DNA of 64,000 bases from contig JAGVVL010000001.1 in assembly GCA_018287875.1 (NCBI GenBank), positions 3,224,001-3,288,000 of the forward strand. The letters are read 5' to 3'. How positions within the stretch are numbered: the stretch's first letter is position 1; the number at the start of each line of letters is the position of its first letter. The translations under genes were made by a program, and so were the position numbers. Source of the DNA: Nigrospora sphaerica. Taxonomy: Eukaryota; Ascomycota; Sordariomycetes; Amphisphaeriales; Apiosporaceae. The notes below the pieces were generated by a model. That model ran no database searches, was not told the origin of the DNA, and saw nothing but the letters and a program-made list of their open reading frames with translations. Shown here piece by piece: positions 32,801 through 44,707 of the stretch.

Positions 32801-33904
32801 TCGCTTTTTTGCATATCTGCGTACGAGTTGCTCCCTGTCCAGCGCAGAAACAGGTATTGATCGGCCGAGACAAACTATCTGGTCATCGACACGTGGCAAT
32901 GGAGCTTCACCGTGCAGGCTGGATTGTGTAACGCTCTCTTGCCCTGTGACTTGCGCCCTGCCATTTCGAACTGGGTCTTGCTCCGGCTCCGCGGCAAATT
33001 GAGGAACGGATGGGCGCGTGCGCGTGTGTGTGCGACAGCTTCGCGTTGGGATCCAAGCTGTCGGGACAAGGTTTCCTAGTTCAATGGCGGTGTAGGCAGC
33101 CCTCCAACCGCCCCCAAACTAACCGCTTGGTCGATGGGTCCCGTGAGGCTTAGAGACGTGACAAGCACCCTGGATCTGTGTAATGTATCACTGCGCTAAC
33201 CCACTCTACGTGCTTTATACAACTGCTTTGTCGTTCGGCATCGGGACGAGTACCAAGCGTGTTGCCAGTGTACGTAACAGATACTGGACAGAAGGGATGA
33301 CACTTCGTATGTCCCTTGTTGTCCCCTCCTCCCGTTCGGCGCTGAATCTGATAGTTGGGAGAATTCACTGCAGTTTCAAAGGCCATAGAACTATGATGTA
33401 CAGCAAGCACGACGCCCTTCGTCTGCAAAGTCATCCGCGGCCCGTCTGGTCATCCTTAAATGACACGCCTCAACCGCGGCGGGGCAAACCCCCTTCAACC
33501 AGACGTCTCGCTTCCTGACCACGAGCCTCCCGACCTATCCACTCGCTTGCCTTCGCCACTGCTGCGTCTTCCGTTGGGACACGTGAGTTGTCCACGCCCT
33601 GGAGGAGCATCGGCCAGCATTGGCCCAGTGGAAGCTAAGCGACATGTAGGTGGTTGTACCAGCAGCCGCAACGTGGTCTTCTCTCCATGGTCCATGCCGT
33701 CTGCTCGTAGTGCATGTCAGTACGCCCTGTTTTCGTACGCCATCGCCAGTAAGCAATACCTTGGGCAAATAGGGATGCCAGCTGTGGATGACGAGGCGAG
33801 AAGAAGACCTCTCCCAAAAGCAGGCCTCCTTTGAGCCATCCTTCAATCATTATCTCTCGGTTTGTGGCCACCCAAATGCTCGCAAAACGGGGTGTCTGCG
33901 TGGG
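29839..33904. other. Gene-poor stretch of 4.1 kb
   Basis: It begins with the ABC transporter leader, which carries a 49-nt 5'-untranslated intron at 29945-29993 on the minus strand (AAG|GTAAGT...ATGCTAACAC...GTCCCAG); an in-frame stop follows, so it does not extend the protein. Beyond about 30.4 kb I found no gene. The open frames (up to 222 codons, at 31637) overlap each other on both strands, are Pro/Arg/Ser-rich and lack domains. Tracts of GGTA/TACC (about 31249-31266) are present. No tRNA or 5S rRNA gene was recognised. Confidence 0.5.
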
Positions 33905-35408
33905 TCATCCTCTGTCCCGTCTATTGATACTCCGGATGCTCCTGTAAGGTCTGTTCAAGGCTCTTCGGTACTCGACGTATAAGAAGAATGCGTCTTTCAA
34001 CACCACAAACAGGCACCCACCAACCAAACTTCTTCCCCATCGCTCCTGTAACAGGCTCGTGCTTGCGCTGGAATGGGATCGATTTACCCAGGCCTTAGGC
34101 AGGGCGAGCTGCAACAGCCTTCCCATGCCGTAAGACACAGTCGGCCATAAGAAGGCGCCGGCGAAGTAGTTGATCAACGACCCCAGGGCGTCGTCAGCGC
34201 GAGGCGGACGTGCCACAGGCATCGGATCGTCCGGCTGCGCATCTGGCACGTCAATGCCCGCCGCATTTCCGGGCTGGATAGGCTCATCGATGGCTCCCTC
34301 GCCTCCTGCCTCATGCGCATGGGTCTCGGTCCTCGCATCAACCGTCAATTCTCCTCGGCCGGCTGAGGTCGATGCATTTAACGCCCTGTTGGCGATTTGC
34401 TTTGCGCACATCTTGTAGACGTGGGCGTAAAAGGCTTTGCAGACAGGAAAGAGGGCCAGGATCCGCTGCGGCGAAGGCGGCCATGTTGGTGAACCTTCTG
34501 GTGGCTGGCCGACGAGGAACACAGCATACTGTGCCCCGGTTAGCATGCAACTGGGATCAAATAGGAAGTGCCTGGTCTACCATGAGCGACGTAGGTATCA
34601 GAACGATATCGCCGAAGGAGATGCGATTGAGCACGAGAGCCGGCCCTACTAGGGAGAGGCTCAAGAAGCGCGTCAAGTCCACGCGCGGGTCTAGTCCCAG
34701 GTCGTCGCCTAAGATTCCATCGTTGTCCCGGCTAAGAAGTCCAAGAAAGGACACAGACTCCCGCAGGCGGGGAAGGAAGGTGTCCCAGAAACCAGGATCC
34801 GTTTCCGTGGGTGCCTTGCAGATATAACGCATGACGGCACCTGGTCCCGCGAAGACTTCAAGCGCATGCATGCCGTAGAAGGCGCTGCTGAGAAGCGTGC
34901 TGGTACCAATGAGGCTCACGAGGACCAGGGGCGAAACGTTCGAGTAATAGGCCATCATGGCGTCACTCAGGTATACGGCGGCGTCGAATCGGTCCAGCAC
35001 CTCGATCTTGGCTTGGCAGAGAGGGCATTTCACGGCTTTGGCCCTCGACTCCAGATCGGCGACCCAGGAGAGCATGCATCGCTGGTGGCCCTCCAGCGAA
35101 CACTTGCATGGCGTTGTCCAGTCGTCCGCTGGTGTTTGGTCTTCGAGGCAGATGAAGCATCGATGGACATCGCCGGAGGCCACGACAGTACGGCCAGCGG
35201 GAGCGGGAGCGGGAGCGATTTCGGTATCGGTGTCGCACGTGTCGGTACCGGGGGCCGCCGCCGCCGCTGTTGAGGGCTCGGCCTGCTCTACAGGTCTGGA
35301 GCCCGGCACGGCGCTGTCGTAGTGGTCGAGCTGGGCTGACGCCGATGCCGACGCCGGCGCTGCCAGGCTCTCCTCGTCTGAGGGTGGCGACGGTGAAGAG
35401 GACGCCAT
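33905..35408 (-). CDS. Membrane-associated RING-CH (MARCH-like) E3 ubiquitin ligase
   Basis: Two exons, 35408-34581 and 34528-33905, with a 52-nt intron (ATG|GTAGAC...GCTAACCGGGGCACAG), give 483 residues. After a disordered Ser/Ala/Pro-rich N-terminus comes a RING-CH finger of C4HC3 order (about residues 80-130): CFICLED, TPCKCSLEGHQRC, VKCPLC. The central C-x-C followed by His marks the RING-CH rather than the classical RING class. Downstream are hydrophobic stretches (YYSNVSPLVLVSLIGTSTLL, LSLVGPALVLNRI, FGDIVLIPTSLMYAVFLVG, near the end LVGGCLFVVLKDAFFLYVEY) that fit a multi-pass membrane ligase, probably of the ER or endomembranes. Substrates are unknown. Start: the ATG at 35408 (MASSSP); the frame is open upstream only from a TTG. 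Confidence 0.85.
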
Positions 35409-38400
35409 TACAACGTGTCGCGATTCGGATGCGGTGCGCAATCAGGCCATACCTTCCATCGGTCGGTCGCGAGGAGGGATTGCGGCTGGGGTGGCCGAGT
35501 GATCAATATAGAGGGAGCCCTGATTGGGATAGAGGGGCGGGCATTATCAAGGCTTCTTCGCTTGTGCTGCCAAAAACGGATGGGTTGAAGATGAGCTAAG
35601 GCTGCCTGGGTGATATCATCGAGTACAAGGGTACTGAAGTACCTACAGATCTTAACTCCGGTGTGTAATAAGCACCGACACAGGTACTGACTTGTCGATT
35701 GAAACAGCCAGGCAAGCATGATGCCCCTTCCTTCCTTCCTTCCTTTCAAATTATGCAAGTTAAATACTCACTTTAAGTGGAAACAGCTATCGGCTACTTC
35801 TAGCCGTTCGGGCGAGGCAAACTATTGATTGTAGCTGTAAACAGGAAACTGAGGGCAGTCCATTTGCCTCATACTGCACTCGGCTGCATCATGGAATGAG
35901 CAGCCACAGAAGATGCGCATATAGGTGCTCACTTCTTTCTGTAAGTAAACCAAACAGTATCTACGCGCTTCGTCTGTCGCTTCGGGTTGGTTTCAACCAT
36001 ACCAGAATTCCTATCTTCTCCCTCGACATAACTTTTCCACATAAAACCCACCTCCCTGCTCGAACCAGTGCGCCCGTTTATTGTTTCCCCAGTGGGCAGA
36101 CCCGGTGTCAAGACGGACACAGTCCGCCTGACCATCCGTGTGTCTTTTACCGCACGATTCGGTACCTGGAGAATGAAGCAGTGTCTACAGTTTCACGTCA
36201 TGGTTGTCATCGGAATTATACTTTATTTGTATCTTCATGGATGGACGCAGGACAACAACGACCTTGTTCCTCATCCCTCTTGCTATGCGTGCCAGCCGGC
36301 CCCGCACCCAGATATAATTAAGAAGAGGAAAGGGCAAACATCACCTGCATAAATCCTGCAACTACGCCTTTTTCGTCACGCATGTATATCTATTGGCCCT
36401 TGAGTTTCAGGGGCAGGGAGAAGAGTGAAGTTGTCAGCAGCTTGAACGGCCCCTCCTACGGTTAGACTCAATCACGTTAGGCCAGAAGGTATTGATGCCA
36501 GGTTGGCAAAATTGCGTGCTCGTGCTAATCGAGCGAGAAGTCTCGGTTTCTCGATGGCCACTTCATAGCCATCGTGTAGGTTTTTGATTTATGTATTTTT
36601 CCTGCAAAGACATCTCCTTTCAAGGCTCCTAATTGGGCCACCTCATTAGATTCTTGGCCTTGAAAGCCTACGGGACTGGAATTACGCTTGCTCGTCCTGT
36701 CTGTAAGTTGTAGCTCGTAATCCAAACAGAAAATAGTAGCACGAAGGGGGCATAGACAGTTTTCGAAGGCCATACTCCCCTTCATAACGTTCAAGTTTGG
36801 GAGGACGTTCCGGCTATGCTGCAAGCTACGGTGTGCATGGGCAATCTGGCAATGTATCACTATGCTCTATTCTGTATGCCTGACGCTTCCTGCGGCTCAA
36901 TAAGCCATATAATTGCGATGTATTGTTTTGCCCGTTTTCTTTGCGGGTACCATTTCTTTTCTCTGCTCAAGCTGGGGCGTTCCAACGCAGTAATGTGATC
37001 ACGTATTCTACATTATTTTGCAGTCTCCATTCTGATCTTCCTCCTCGAACTCTTATTTCTGCTGCACTCACACCCTGAGACCGGGCAGTCATTAGTATTC
37101 TCAGGATAGTCCCCTTACATCCACCAGGAAACGTTTTTTGGAACTATTCGTACTGTCCTTATCACCCGGGGTGTCATAAGGAGCAAGGTCTAAGCTGGCT
37201 CCAATTTCAGGGCCTTGTTCTGACTAACCGAGGGCGGGCCAGAACACCATCTACCGCCTCGTGCCAGGGCTCAGTCAAAACGAGGCAGAGTTAGCGGCCT
37301 CCCAAAATGCGGTCAACGACGCACAGGACGAAGCATCTAGGGTTTTTAGGCATGAATGTCATCCCCTACATTTCTCGCCTCTTACCCGGGCCCCGTTCTC
37401 ACTTGGTCGGGGGCATTCGGGGGCCTTCCCTTGACTCAACGTTAGCCACGGGCTTTTGCGTCGCCTCTGTCCTCGGGAAATCCATGCGAAACATTTCTAC
37501 CGCCTGGTACATAGAGGACCGAGTTTTTCTAATGGTGACTGTGTCCGGTGCTCCCGTGGTACCACCAAGGACGTCCTAGAGAGTTCATCCCTCCCCACCC
37601 ACTTAGGACGGCTACTCAAGCACTCCTAGATATATATATATACACCAAACCAACTCAAAGACAACCACCAAGGCGGAAAAGAGCCAACCAGTTGTAGCAT
37701 TTGAGTTGTTGGGGAAACGGTCATATAAGCAAGCCTCCGAAGAAAACCGCGAACGGGAGCGAATGGGGATAAACAGGGACGAATGAGGAGAGGTCGATCT
37801 TGCGTTCAGTGTCCCAGAGAAAGTCTCAGAACGGCTAAAGAACTTCACATGGGCGTAAAGGAGGAGGCTACTGCTCAACGTGAGAGCATGACAGTGACCC
37901 AGAAAGCCGAAGAGGCGCCGACTCTGTGAGCGGCGAGAACCCGGCGAAACAAATAGTACTATTGGTGAGTTGCGCCAAGGACGAAGTGTCGAAAGGCAAC
38001 GAGCCACAGGAACAGGCTCACTTTGCAGATTGCCATCGCACAACCGGCACGCCAGCTTGACACGCTTGGAACCAGCCACCTCTTGACGGGAGCAGCACAC
38101 GAAAGGACCGGGCTGGAGAAGGCCGCTGCCTGCTGGAATCATCTTCTTCATTTAATAGGTTCCTAAGATCTCACGCTATGGTTTATAAACCCAGTGTGGC
38201 TTTCTGTTAGGCCCCATCCCCCGCTTGTGCTACTCCTGTCGTCGGCAACGAGACCACGCATCATCGCAAGAAGCGCAGAGAGATCCTCCGTAAAGAACTT
38301 CGCTCATCCAAACTTGCGTTATCGTCAAGTGTCGTCAATTGGCGCCGTTTTGTCCACCTGGCCTTAATGCTATCGCCAAGAGAGCAAGGCTGTCGAGTCA

Positions 38401-38465
38401 TGCCGATGGAAGCAGTGGAGGGGTTCCCGGTAGCCTGCTTCGCAGGGCTATTTTGATAGCGTTGC
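35409..38465. other. Gene-poor, AT-richer stretch of 3.1 kb
   Basis: Base composition from about 35.6 to 37.1 kb is visibly more AT-rich than the flanking genes. No transposon domain, terminal repeat or RNA gene is recognised. The longest open frame (37612-38151, minus, 179 codons) has a hydrophobic C-terminus but no family resemblance, and I did not call it. Confidence 0.5.
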
Positions 38466-40066
38466 TCATGACTGAGTAGGCTCAAGGGTCACGCCGCTAT
38501 GATGATTGTCAGTAAAGGGTTCAGAGGGGTCGGGAGTTTCAGGCGGGCCCTCTGGTTCACTTACGCCGTGATGGTAGCCCAGCCGATGAGACGCCAGTGC
38601 TTCTCGATACGTCTTGAGAGCGCAATCTTCTCGCCCAGGTTCGTGCAGGCCGGGCTGGTCAGAACCAACTTGGCAGCATCCTGCTTGATAGCGGCGACCT
38701 TAGCACCGGTAGAAGTCGAGCCGATGTTCACCATAAGGACTTCGTTCTTGGCCAGCTTGGCAACCTTGGCCTGCTTGCCGTCGGCGGTGCGGACACCGAG
38801 CAACCTCTTGAGCAGATAGAAATTGACCTCAATCTCGCTGTAGATGGCAGGAAGGCGGCCCTTGAGACCCAGGACAAAACCAACCAGACGATCGGCACGG
38901 CAAAGGGTGGGGTCGATTCTGGTTCCCACACCGATCAAGCCACCGGGGACGGCGTACTTGAGCTCGTTGTTCTCCGAGTTCAGGGAGACGATGCGGCTGG
39001 AGATGGGCTGGCACTGCAGGTTGCCCTTGTCGTCACGCGTCACGATACCGGGGCGGATCTCGATCTCGTCGCCCAGCTTCAGTACACCGTGAAGAATACT
39101 GCCACCAGCGACACCACCCTTGAGCTCGTCGATCTCGGCACCGGGCTTGTTCACGTCGAAGGATCGGATCACCATCATGTGGGGGTCCTGGCTGAAATCT
39201 CTCGGCGGGACGGGGATAGTGTTGACGATGGCCTCGTTGATAGCGTCGATGTTGAACTTGAGCTGGGCCGAGATGGGGATGATGGGAGACTTGGCGGCGG
39301 GGGTTCCACGGACAAACTTCAGGATGGACTGGTAATGTTGCTGGGCGGCCTCTTCGCGCATCAGGTCGACCTTGTTCTGGAGAATGATAATCTTGTCCAG
39401 CTTCATAATCTCAATGGCGGCCAAGTGCTCCGAGGTCTGGGGCTGAGGCACGGTTTCGTTGCCGGCGATCAGCAGCAGCGCGGCGTCCATGACGGCGGCG
39501 CCCGACAACATGGTGCTCATGAGAATGTCGTGGCCGGGGCAGTCGACGAAGGACACGTGGCGCAGCAGTCTGTAGGTGCCGCTGCAGCCATCACGCTCGC
39601 AGGGCGGGTCGACCTCCTTCTCGCTCTTATAGCTGCGGTAACAGGTAGGGCGCGGGCACTCCTTGTTGTCGCAACGGTAAATTTTGGCGTTGGCGTAACC
39701 CAGTTTAATGGTAATGTTGCGGATCAGCTCGTTCTTGAAACGAACCGTCTGGACACCCGAGATGGCCTTGACGACGGTGGACTTTCCGTGCGCGACATGG
39801 CCGATGGTGCCAATGTTGATGGTGGCCTGTCTCGCGATGATCTCGGGGGTCAGGGGCGTCAAGCTCTTGACGTCGAGGTCTTTGGGGTCGGTTTGGGGGG
39901 GGAGCTCGGGTCTCTCGACGGGGGGCAGGGCGGCCTCGGGGGCCTTCTTCATGGCCGACCTCAGCGGCTTCTCCTCGAGCTGCTCCTCGACGCCATCATC
40001 CACCTCGTTGTACTCGCCGTCGGAGCCCGACTCGGACTCGGCAATGTCATTGCCAAACTTGTCCAT
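38466..40066 (-). CDS. GCD11: Translation initiation factor eIF2 subunit gamma (GCD11)
   Basis: Two exons, 40066-38565 and 38496-38466, have a 68-nt intron (GC|GTAAGT...CTGACAATCATCATAG). The 31-nt last exon completes [15 protein letters not shown]. The protein is 510 residues. GTPase motifs: P-loop GHVAHGKST (about 89-97), DCPGHD, NKVDL and a SAQ loop. The zinc-ribbon insert has [11 protein letters not shown] and CERDGC. Two C-terminal beta barrels follow. eIF2 gamma carries GTP and Met-tRNAi in the ternary complex for start-codon selection. Start: the ATG giving [13 protein letters not shown], which opens the acidic N-terminus typical of fungi. An in-frame TTG 19 codons upstream is not credible. 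The 5' flank has four CGCCTG units. Confidence 0.95.
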
Positions 40067-43000
40067 ATTGGGTGGTGGTGGTCTGGGGGTGGGCTGGGCT
40101 GCAGAGTATGCTGCGAAGAACAATCAACGGACCGGGGCCGGTTTGCGAGGTACGGATGGTGGTTGGGATGGGCTGGTCTTCAAGTGGTGGCAGTCTTGAA
40201 GAAGGTGGGCTGCCCAGCTGCTTGCTGCTTGTTGTTCGGCCTTGTTGAATTTCTCGAATTTTAGTGTGGTGGTGACTCAAGCGAGCGACGAACCACTCGA
40301 ACCGGTCGGTACGCCTGCGCCTGCGCCTGCGCCTGCGCTGGCACCTGCCCAGACCAACCCCATTTTGCACGCAAGTCACCCTTCCGATTAGATAAGAATG
40401 AGGGGCAAGCTTCTCAACAGCCCCACGCGAACAGAGGTATTTTCCAATTGGATACTTCTATTGAGCTCGCCAGGCATCGATTTGAATTCCATTCTAGTAT
40501 TAGGCGGTCCGTACCACCCCCGCCCCGCCACGTTCCCGTGCTTGTGGCTCAGCATGGCCTCTTGAGCACATGGAGCGATAGCTGTGAGCGCAGGCTGAGG
40601 GGACGCATGGTGACAAAGGGGAAAACGGGCTCAGATGTGCAAACCTCCCTGCCTTGTCAGGCAGTACGTAGGTCGGCCGTCTGTTCTTGTCGTCTGTTCC
40701 AGCTGCCGGACATGATGGCCGGGACTGGATGAAGAGGGCAAGCAATTCCTACTCTCTACGATTTGCCGGGGTTGGCAACACTGGCTGGCAGCCCAGCAGC
40801 TTGCCTCGCTTGCTAGCCCGTGGGATTTTGGTGTACCAACATGATGGCTGCTCCTTCGCTTCTCACCCATCAACGAGGATGAGTGGAATGTTGCGTATTG
40901 TTGAATGCGCCGTCGCAGGTGCTTACTCGTAGTCTTGAGCCGGCCGATCCGAGGTTAAGCCCAATACCTGCTTGTCGCCCTGGGCTTGTTCACTGTAATG
41001 GACCCGAGGGAAACCGAGCTGACCGAAGCAAAGAGACGACGGTAGGTAGCGCCCACGGAATGACTGCATATCGAACGTCTTTATATTTATCTCAAGTCTA
41101 CATACCTAGGTACTCATCTTGATCCTCTATAGGTAGTAAGCGGCATGCAAAGGGCGACCGAGATATCCTCGGACGGGCTCAACCCACGGCCTGGATCTAG
41201 GCCCCCGCCGTACGGGTGAGCCCATGTGCCCATCCCGCCATTTATGTTATGGAGTGGCAGTAGTACATATGCGTACATGGTGGCCAGGCGAATAGTGCAT
41301 CCTCCTGGGGGCGGGCTAGAGAGCATGGTGGTCTAAAAATACCCTCCAGTTCCCAGGTTGCCACCTATCACACCACCAGGGCAGAGGACACTGGTCTAAT
41401 TTTGGTGGTGCCAGTACCACCCACCCAACACCATGGCGCGCTTGGTGCGCCGAGAGGGAACTGGAGGTCCGTAGCCCGTTTCTGCACACGGGGTACCAGC
41501 TGCGTGTGATTTAGGCAGGTGTGTAATAATGGCTGTTCCCGTCCCGGAATGTGGTTCGCATGGGGGTCGCAGGTGAGGTGAAGACCATAATTGTGTAGGT
41601 CGCCCTCATCTACACCTATGCAAGAACTCATGTGCTGCCCTGGCCCGGGGACCCGGCACCTGCCGCTTCCCAGATTTTATCACCACCCAGCACAACGCCG
41701 CAAATTCGCGTGGCAAACTGCAGCTGGAGGGCTCCCGCGCTGGGAGATCAAATGTGGATGGGCTGCAGAAAAGTCAAGTGGGCCTCCCCCCTCCATCGCG
41801 TACAGCAACAGGTGAATGGAGGGCTGCTGTTGGATGGTAAGCTTACCGCCCAAGCGTTTGCCCATGTAATATGCCCGCGCGGCATCACGCTCTTTTGGCT
41901 GCTCATTGGTCCACGGCCTTTGCGCCATCCCTGCTTCTCCGGCCCGTCAACCTATCGTTTCCAAGATCGTCGACAGGGGTACATCAGGCGCTCCCAGAAC
42001 TGTGCTGATTGGTTGCTTGTGTCCAACCACGTCTGTTTGCAGCACTCTCCCCGCTCTGTCCGGCAGCTTCCCAGTCCTCGAGACCCGGCCGCCGCGGATG
42101 AAGTTGGCATCTTGACAGGTATGGGTGTCCAATAGTCGGGTGCTGCTGGGCGCAAGACCAGCCAGGGCGCCAAAGCCACTCGCAGTCGTAATGCCCTTGG
42201 GTTTTTGTCTCGGAGGGCCAAGAGTCAGCCTGCCTACCAAGACCGAGATGCAGCCATTGGTAAGCGTGTGGTATCATTTTTGGATGGGCGTTGCCCTCGC
42301 TGCAAAGTCCTTGTCCGGGGCCATACGGGACCTATGAACCACGCCGTGGCGGCAGCATGGAACAAGGTATCTGTATATGTCTGTGTGCGTGCGTGTGAAT
42401 GTGCTCTAATATTGCCCAGTTGACCCCTCCATCTTTACCTAGGTACTCTACTATACCCGGCCTCGCTTGCATTCATCCCCCAAGTGCTGACAGCGCCTTT
42501 CCGTCTGTTTTCAACCACCTTTCAGGCTCGCCCGACAGCGTCTAATTTCTCTCCTCCCCAATCTCGTCACATTCAAGGAACGGTCGAGATCGTCAGCCGT
42601 CTTTCGATACAGGTTTCGCAATCCGTCTACCTGTAGCACGGCGCCACTGCGCTACCCGCTTCGTGGGCGTCTATCCATTCCACCTGCTGCCCGCCCACAA
42701 ATTGGAGCGCTGTGTAGCCGCCCTATCGGAGTCTTGCAACGACGGAGAGGGGCCTGGTCCCTGTGAGCTATCCCATCCCTTCCCTGCATGAGCTCCTCCA
42801 CTGACGGCCCCATGCAGCGGCTTTCTTGGGGAACATCGAATCAAGTTGTAAGTCGCCGTGCGCGGCGCCTACACAAAACCATCACTCGCCCCCGGCGGCT
42901 CGCCTCCGGAAATCTCTCTTCTCTCGACAGCTGGTCTCTCCAATATCTCCTGTCGTCCTGTTCTTTGTCGTCCTCCACTGCCGGCCTGTGAGTTTTATTT

Positions 43001-43115
43001 GCCTGCAGCGTATATACATTGCCTGGTAGCGTCCCCTACGGTGCTGCCACTTGTCTCGGCCTTAACCGTCGCTGCCGAATTCCACACACTACCACCACAT
43101 AACCACCTGCACACA
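40067..43115. other. Gene-poor stretch of 3.0 kb between eIF2 gamma and the four-TM gene
   Basis: A divergent upstream region for two genes. It contains a hexamer tandem repeat (40314-40339) and the palindrome TACCTAGGTA twice (41103-41112 and 42436-42445). Open frames are short and overlapping. The part right of about 42.5 kb is CT-rich with possible leader splice sites (GTAAGT at 42846), so it is probably the 5' untranslated region of the four-TM gene. Confidence 0.5.
40314..40339. repeat. Tandem hexamer (GCCTGC)4
   Basis: Four perfect copies of a 6-bp unit lie about 250 bp upstream of the eIF2 gamma start. Confidence 0.85.
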
Positions 43116-44707
43116 ATGAACGCCTCGGAAGGTCGGAGGCCGCCGGCCCTAAACCTCGGTCCCTCGCGTTCCTCTTCTGCCGGATCCTCATCCACCTCGT
43201 CTCTCAAGCACCCAAGGACACCCCGGTTCGCCGAAGCGACGACGATTCACTCCCCGATTGACAGCAGGGGTCCCTTCGCCGACGACAGCGACAGATCGGA
43301 CGGTACGCAGGCCCAGCCGGCAGATGTAGGGTTTGGATATATCGGCAATGGGCCGTCAGAACGGGAGTCGGCTGCCGTCCCCATGACCCCGAAGACGCCC
43401 CTAAAGAGTGCCATGAGGGTGCCCGGAACGCCCGCGAGGAAGTTTGAGAATCCTCTGAGCCCGACTTTCCGGGAAGAGGATATTCTGGACCAGAGGGAAA
43501 AGCACACGGAGAAGGAGCAAGCAAAGGATCTGGTAAGCTTATGTTCCCCAGCCGGCCGAGCCGGCCAAATTGACCGGAGCTGACCTTGAACGCAGAAAAT
43601 CAAAACACGGGTCAGAGTGGCCAAGTTCGCCTTGCGCAGCGTGAGCTTCAGCTGCAGTCTCATCATCATCTCCATGCTTGCAGCCTCGTTCGCCATCTTC
43701 CGAGCAACCCAGTCTTTGCCGCCACAGAACGGCCTGCCGCCGTGGGCGGAAAACACGAACGCTTGGCCGCAGAAGGTGGTTCTGGCTGCCTCGTGTCTGA
43801 ACCTCGCCATCTGCATCCTCATCTTCATCGGCTACTGCCGCGGTGGCCACCACCGCGCCGAGAAGGTCGGCGTCTACTATACGCTGTTCGCCGTGGGCTG
43901 GTTCATCTTCAGCATGGTCATGTGGGCAGCGGCTGCCGGTATCCTGCAGTTCACCAGGAACAACAACAACAACAAGGACATGTGGGGATGGGCGTGCGTG
44001 CAGAACAAGCGCTCCGAACTGTTCAGCAGCAAGGTTGACTATGCGCTGGTTTGCCGACTTCAGGTAGGGAGAACCCGTCCCGCTACGTAGACCAGAGGAC
44101 ACGACTGACCTGTTGCCAGAACTGGGCCGTCATCTGCATCATCATCGAGATTGTCATTGAAGTCATCAGCATCGCGCTCTACAGCGTACTCTTCTACCGC
44201 TACTACACCAAGCGTCGTCTGCACAAGTCGATGGATCTGCGGGATCGCGCCCGCTCGGATCTGTACCTGGCTCAGCTGCGTTCGCAGTCGGCGCCCAACA
44301 CGCCTGGGTTTGGCCCCAAGTCGCCCGCTTTCTCGCAGTACGCGCTATCACCGCGTTTCCCGCCTTCGGCTTACAAGTCTCTTGCCGACATCTCGGAGCA
44401 GCCCGTGGCCGCCGACTCGGTCGCTGCTAGCTACTACGCGCCACAGTCGTCCTTTGCCCAGACAGCCTCGCCTAAGACGGAGAGCAAGCCCTTCAGCCTG
44501 CAGGCTCCGCCCAAGAAGGCGCCCAGCGCCACCCCCCGGCAGCCGGGCGGCGTCTTGTTGACTCCGGACTCGGCTACGGCGCCGACTCCCAACTTCAACT
44601 TCAACTCACATGGTCCCGTGGCGCCGGGCGAGCAACAGTATGACAGCGTGCCGATCCCGGGCGCGTATGCTGATGCGGCCCCGAAAGGCTTCGGAATGGC
44701 ACAGTGA
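43116..44707 (+). CDS. Four-transmembrane (MARVEL-like) fungal membrane protein
   Basis: Three exons: 43116-43532, 43596-44063 and 44120-44707, with introns of 63 and 56 nt, giving 490 residues. The cytosolic N-terminus (1-145) is Ser/Pro/Thr-rich with repeated TP sites (PMTPKTPLKSAMRVPGTP) and a charged helix before the membrane. Four hydrophobic segments follow at about 150-320: SFSCSLIIISMLAASFAIF, VVLAASCLNLAICILIFIGY, YYTLFAVGWFIFSMVMW and VICIIIEIVIEVISIALY. This spacing fits a MARVEL-type tetraspan. The C-terminus is another disordered Ser/Pro/Gln-rich tail. No catalytic motif is present. It may act in membrane organisation, but the function is unknown. The start is the last ATG before the conserved-looking tail; the frame is open upstream, but that part reads as leader. 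Confidence 0.78.

Noticed and set aside
30005..33904. Search for 5S rRNA or further tRNA genes in the gene-poor stretches
   Set aside because: No B-box (GGTTCGANTCC) with a matching cloverleaf and no 5S internal control region could be found by eye. The only tRNA seen is tRNA-Gly at 22049-22119.
37612..38151. 179-codon minus-strand frame with hydrophobic end
   Set aside because: Considered as an orphan membrane protein, but it has no signal peptide, no family resemblance and no supporting splice or promoter signal.
39089..40264. 391-codon plus-strand frame
   Set aside because: Antisense to eIF2 gamma.
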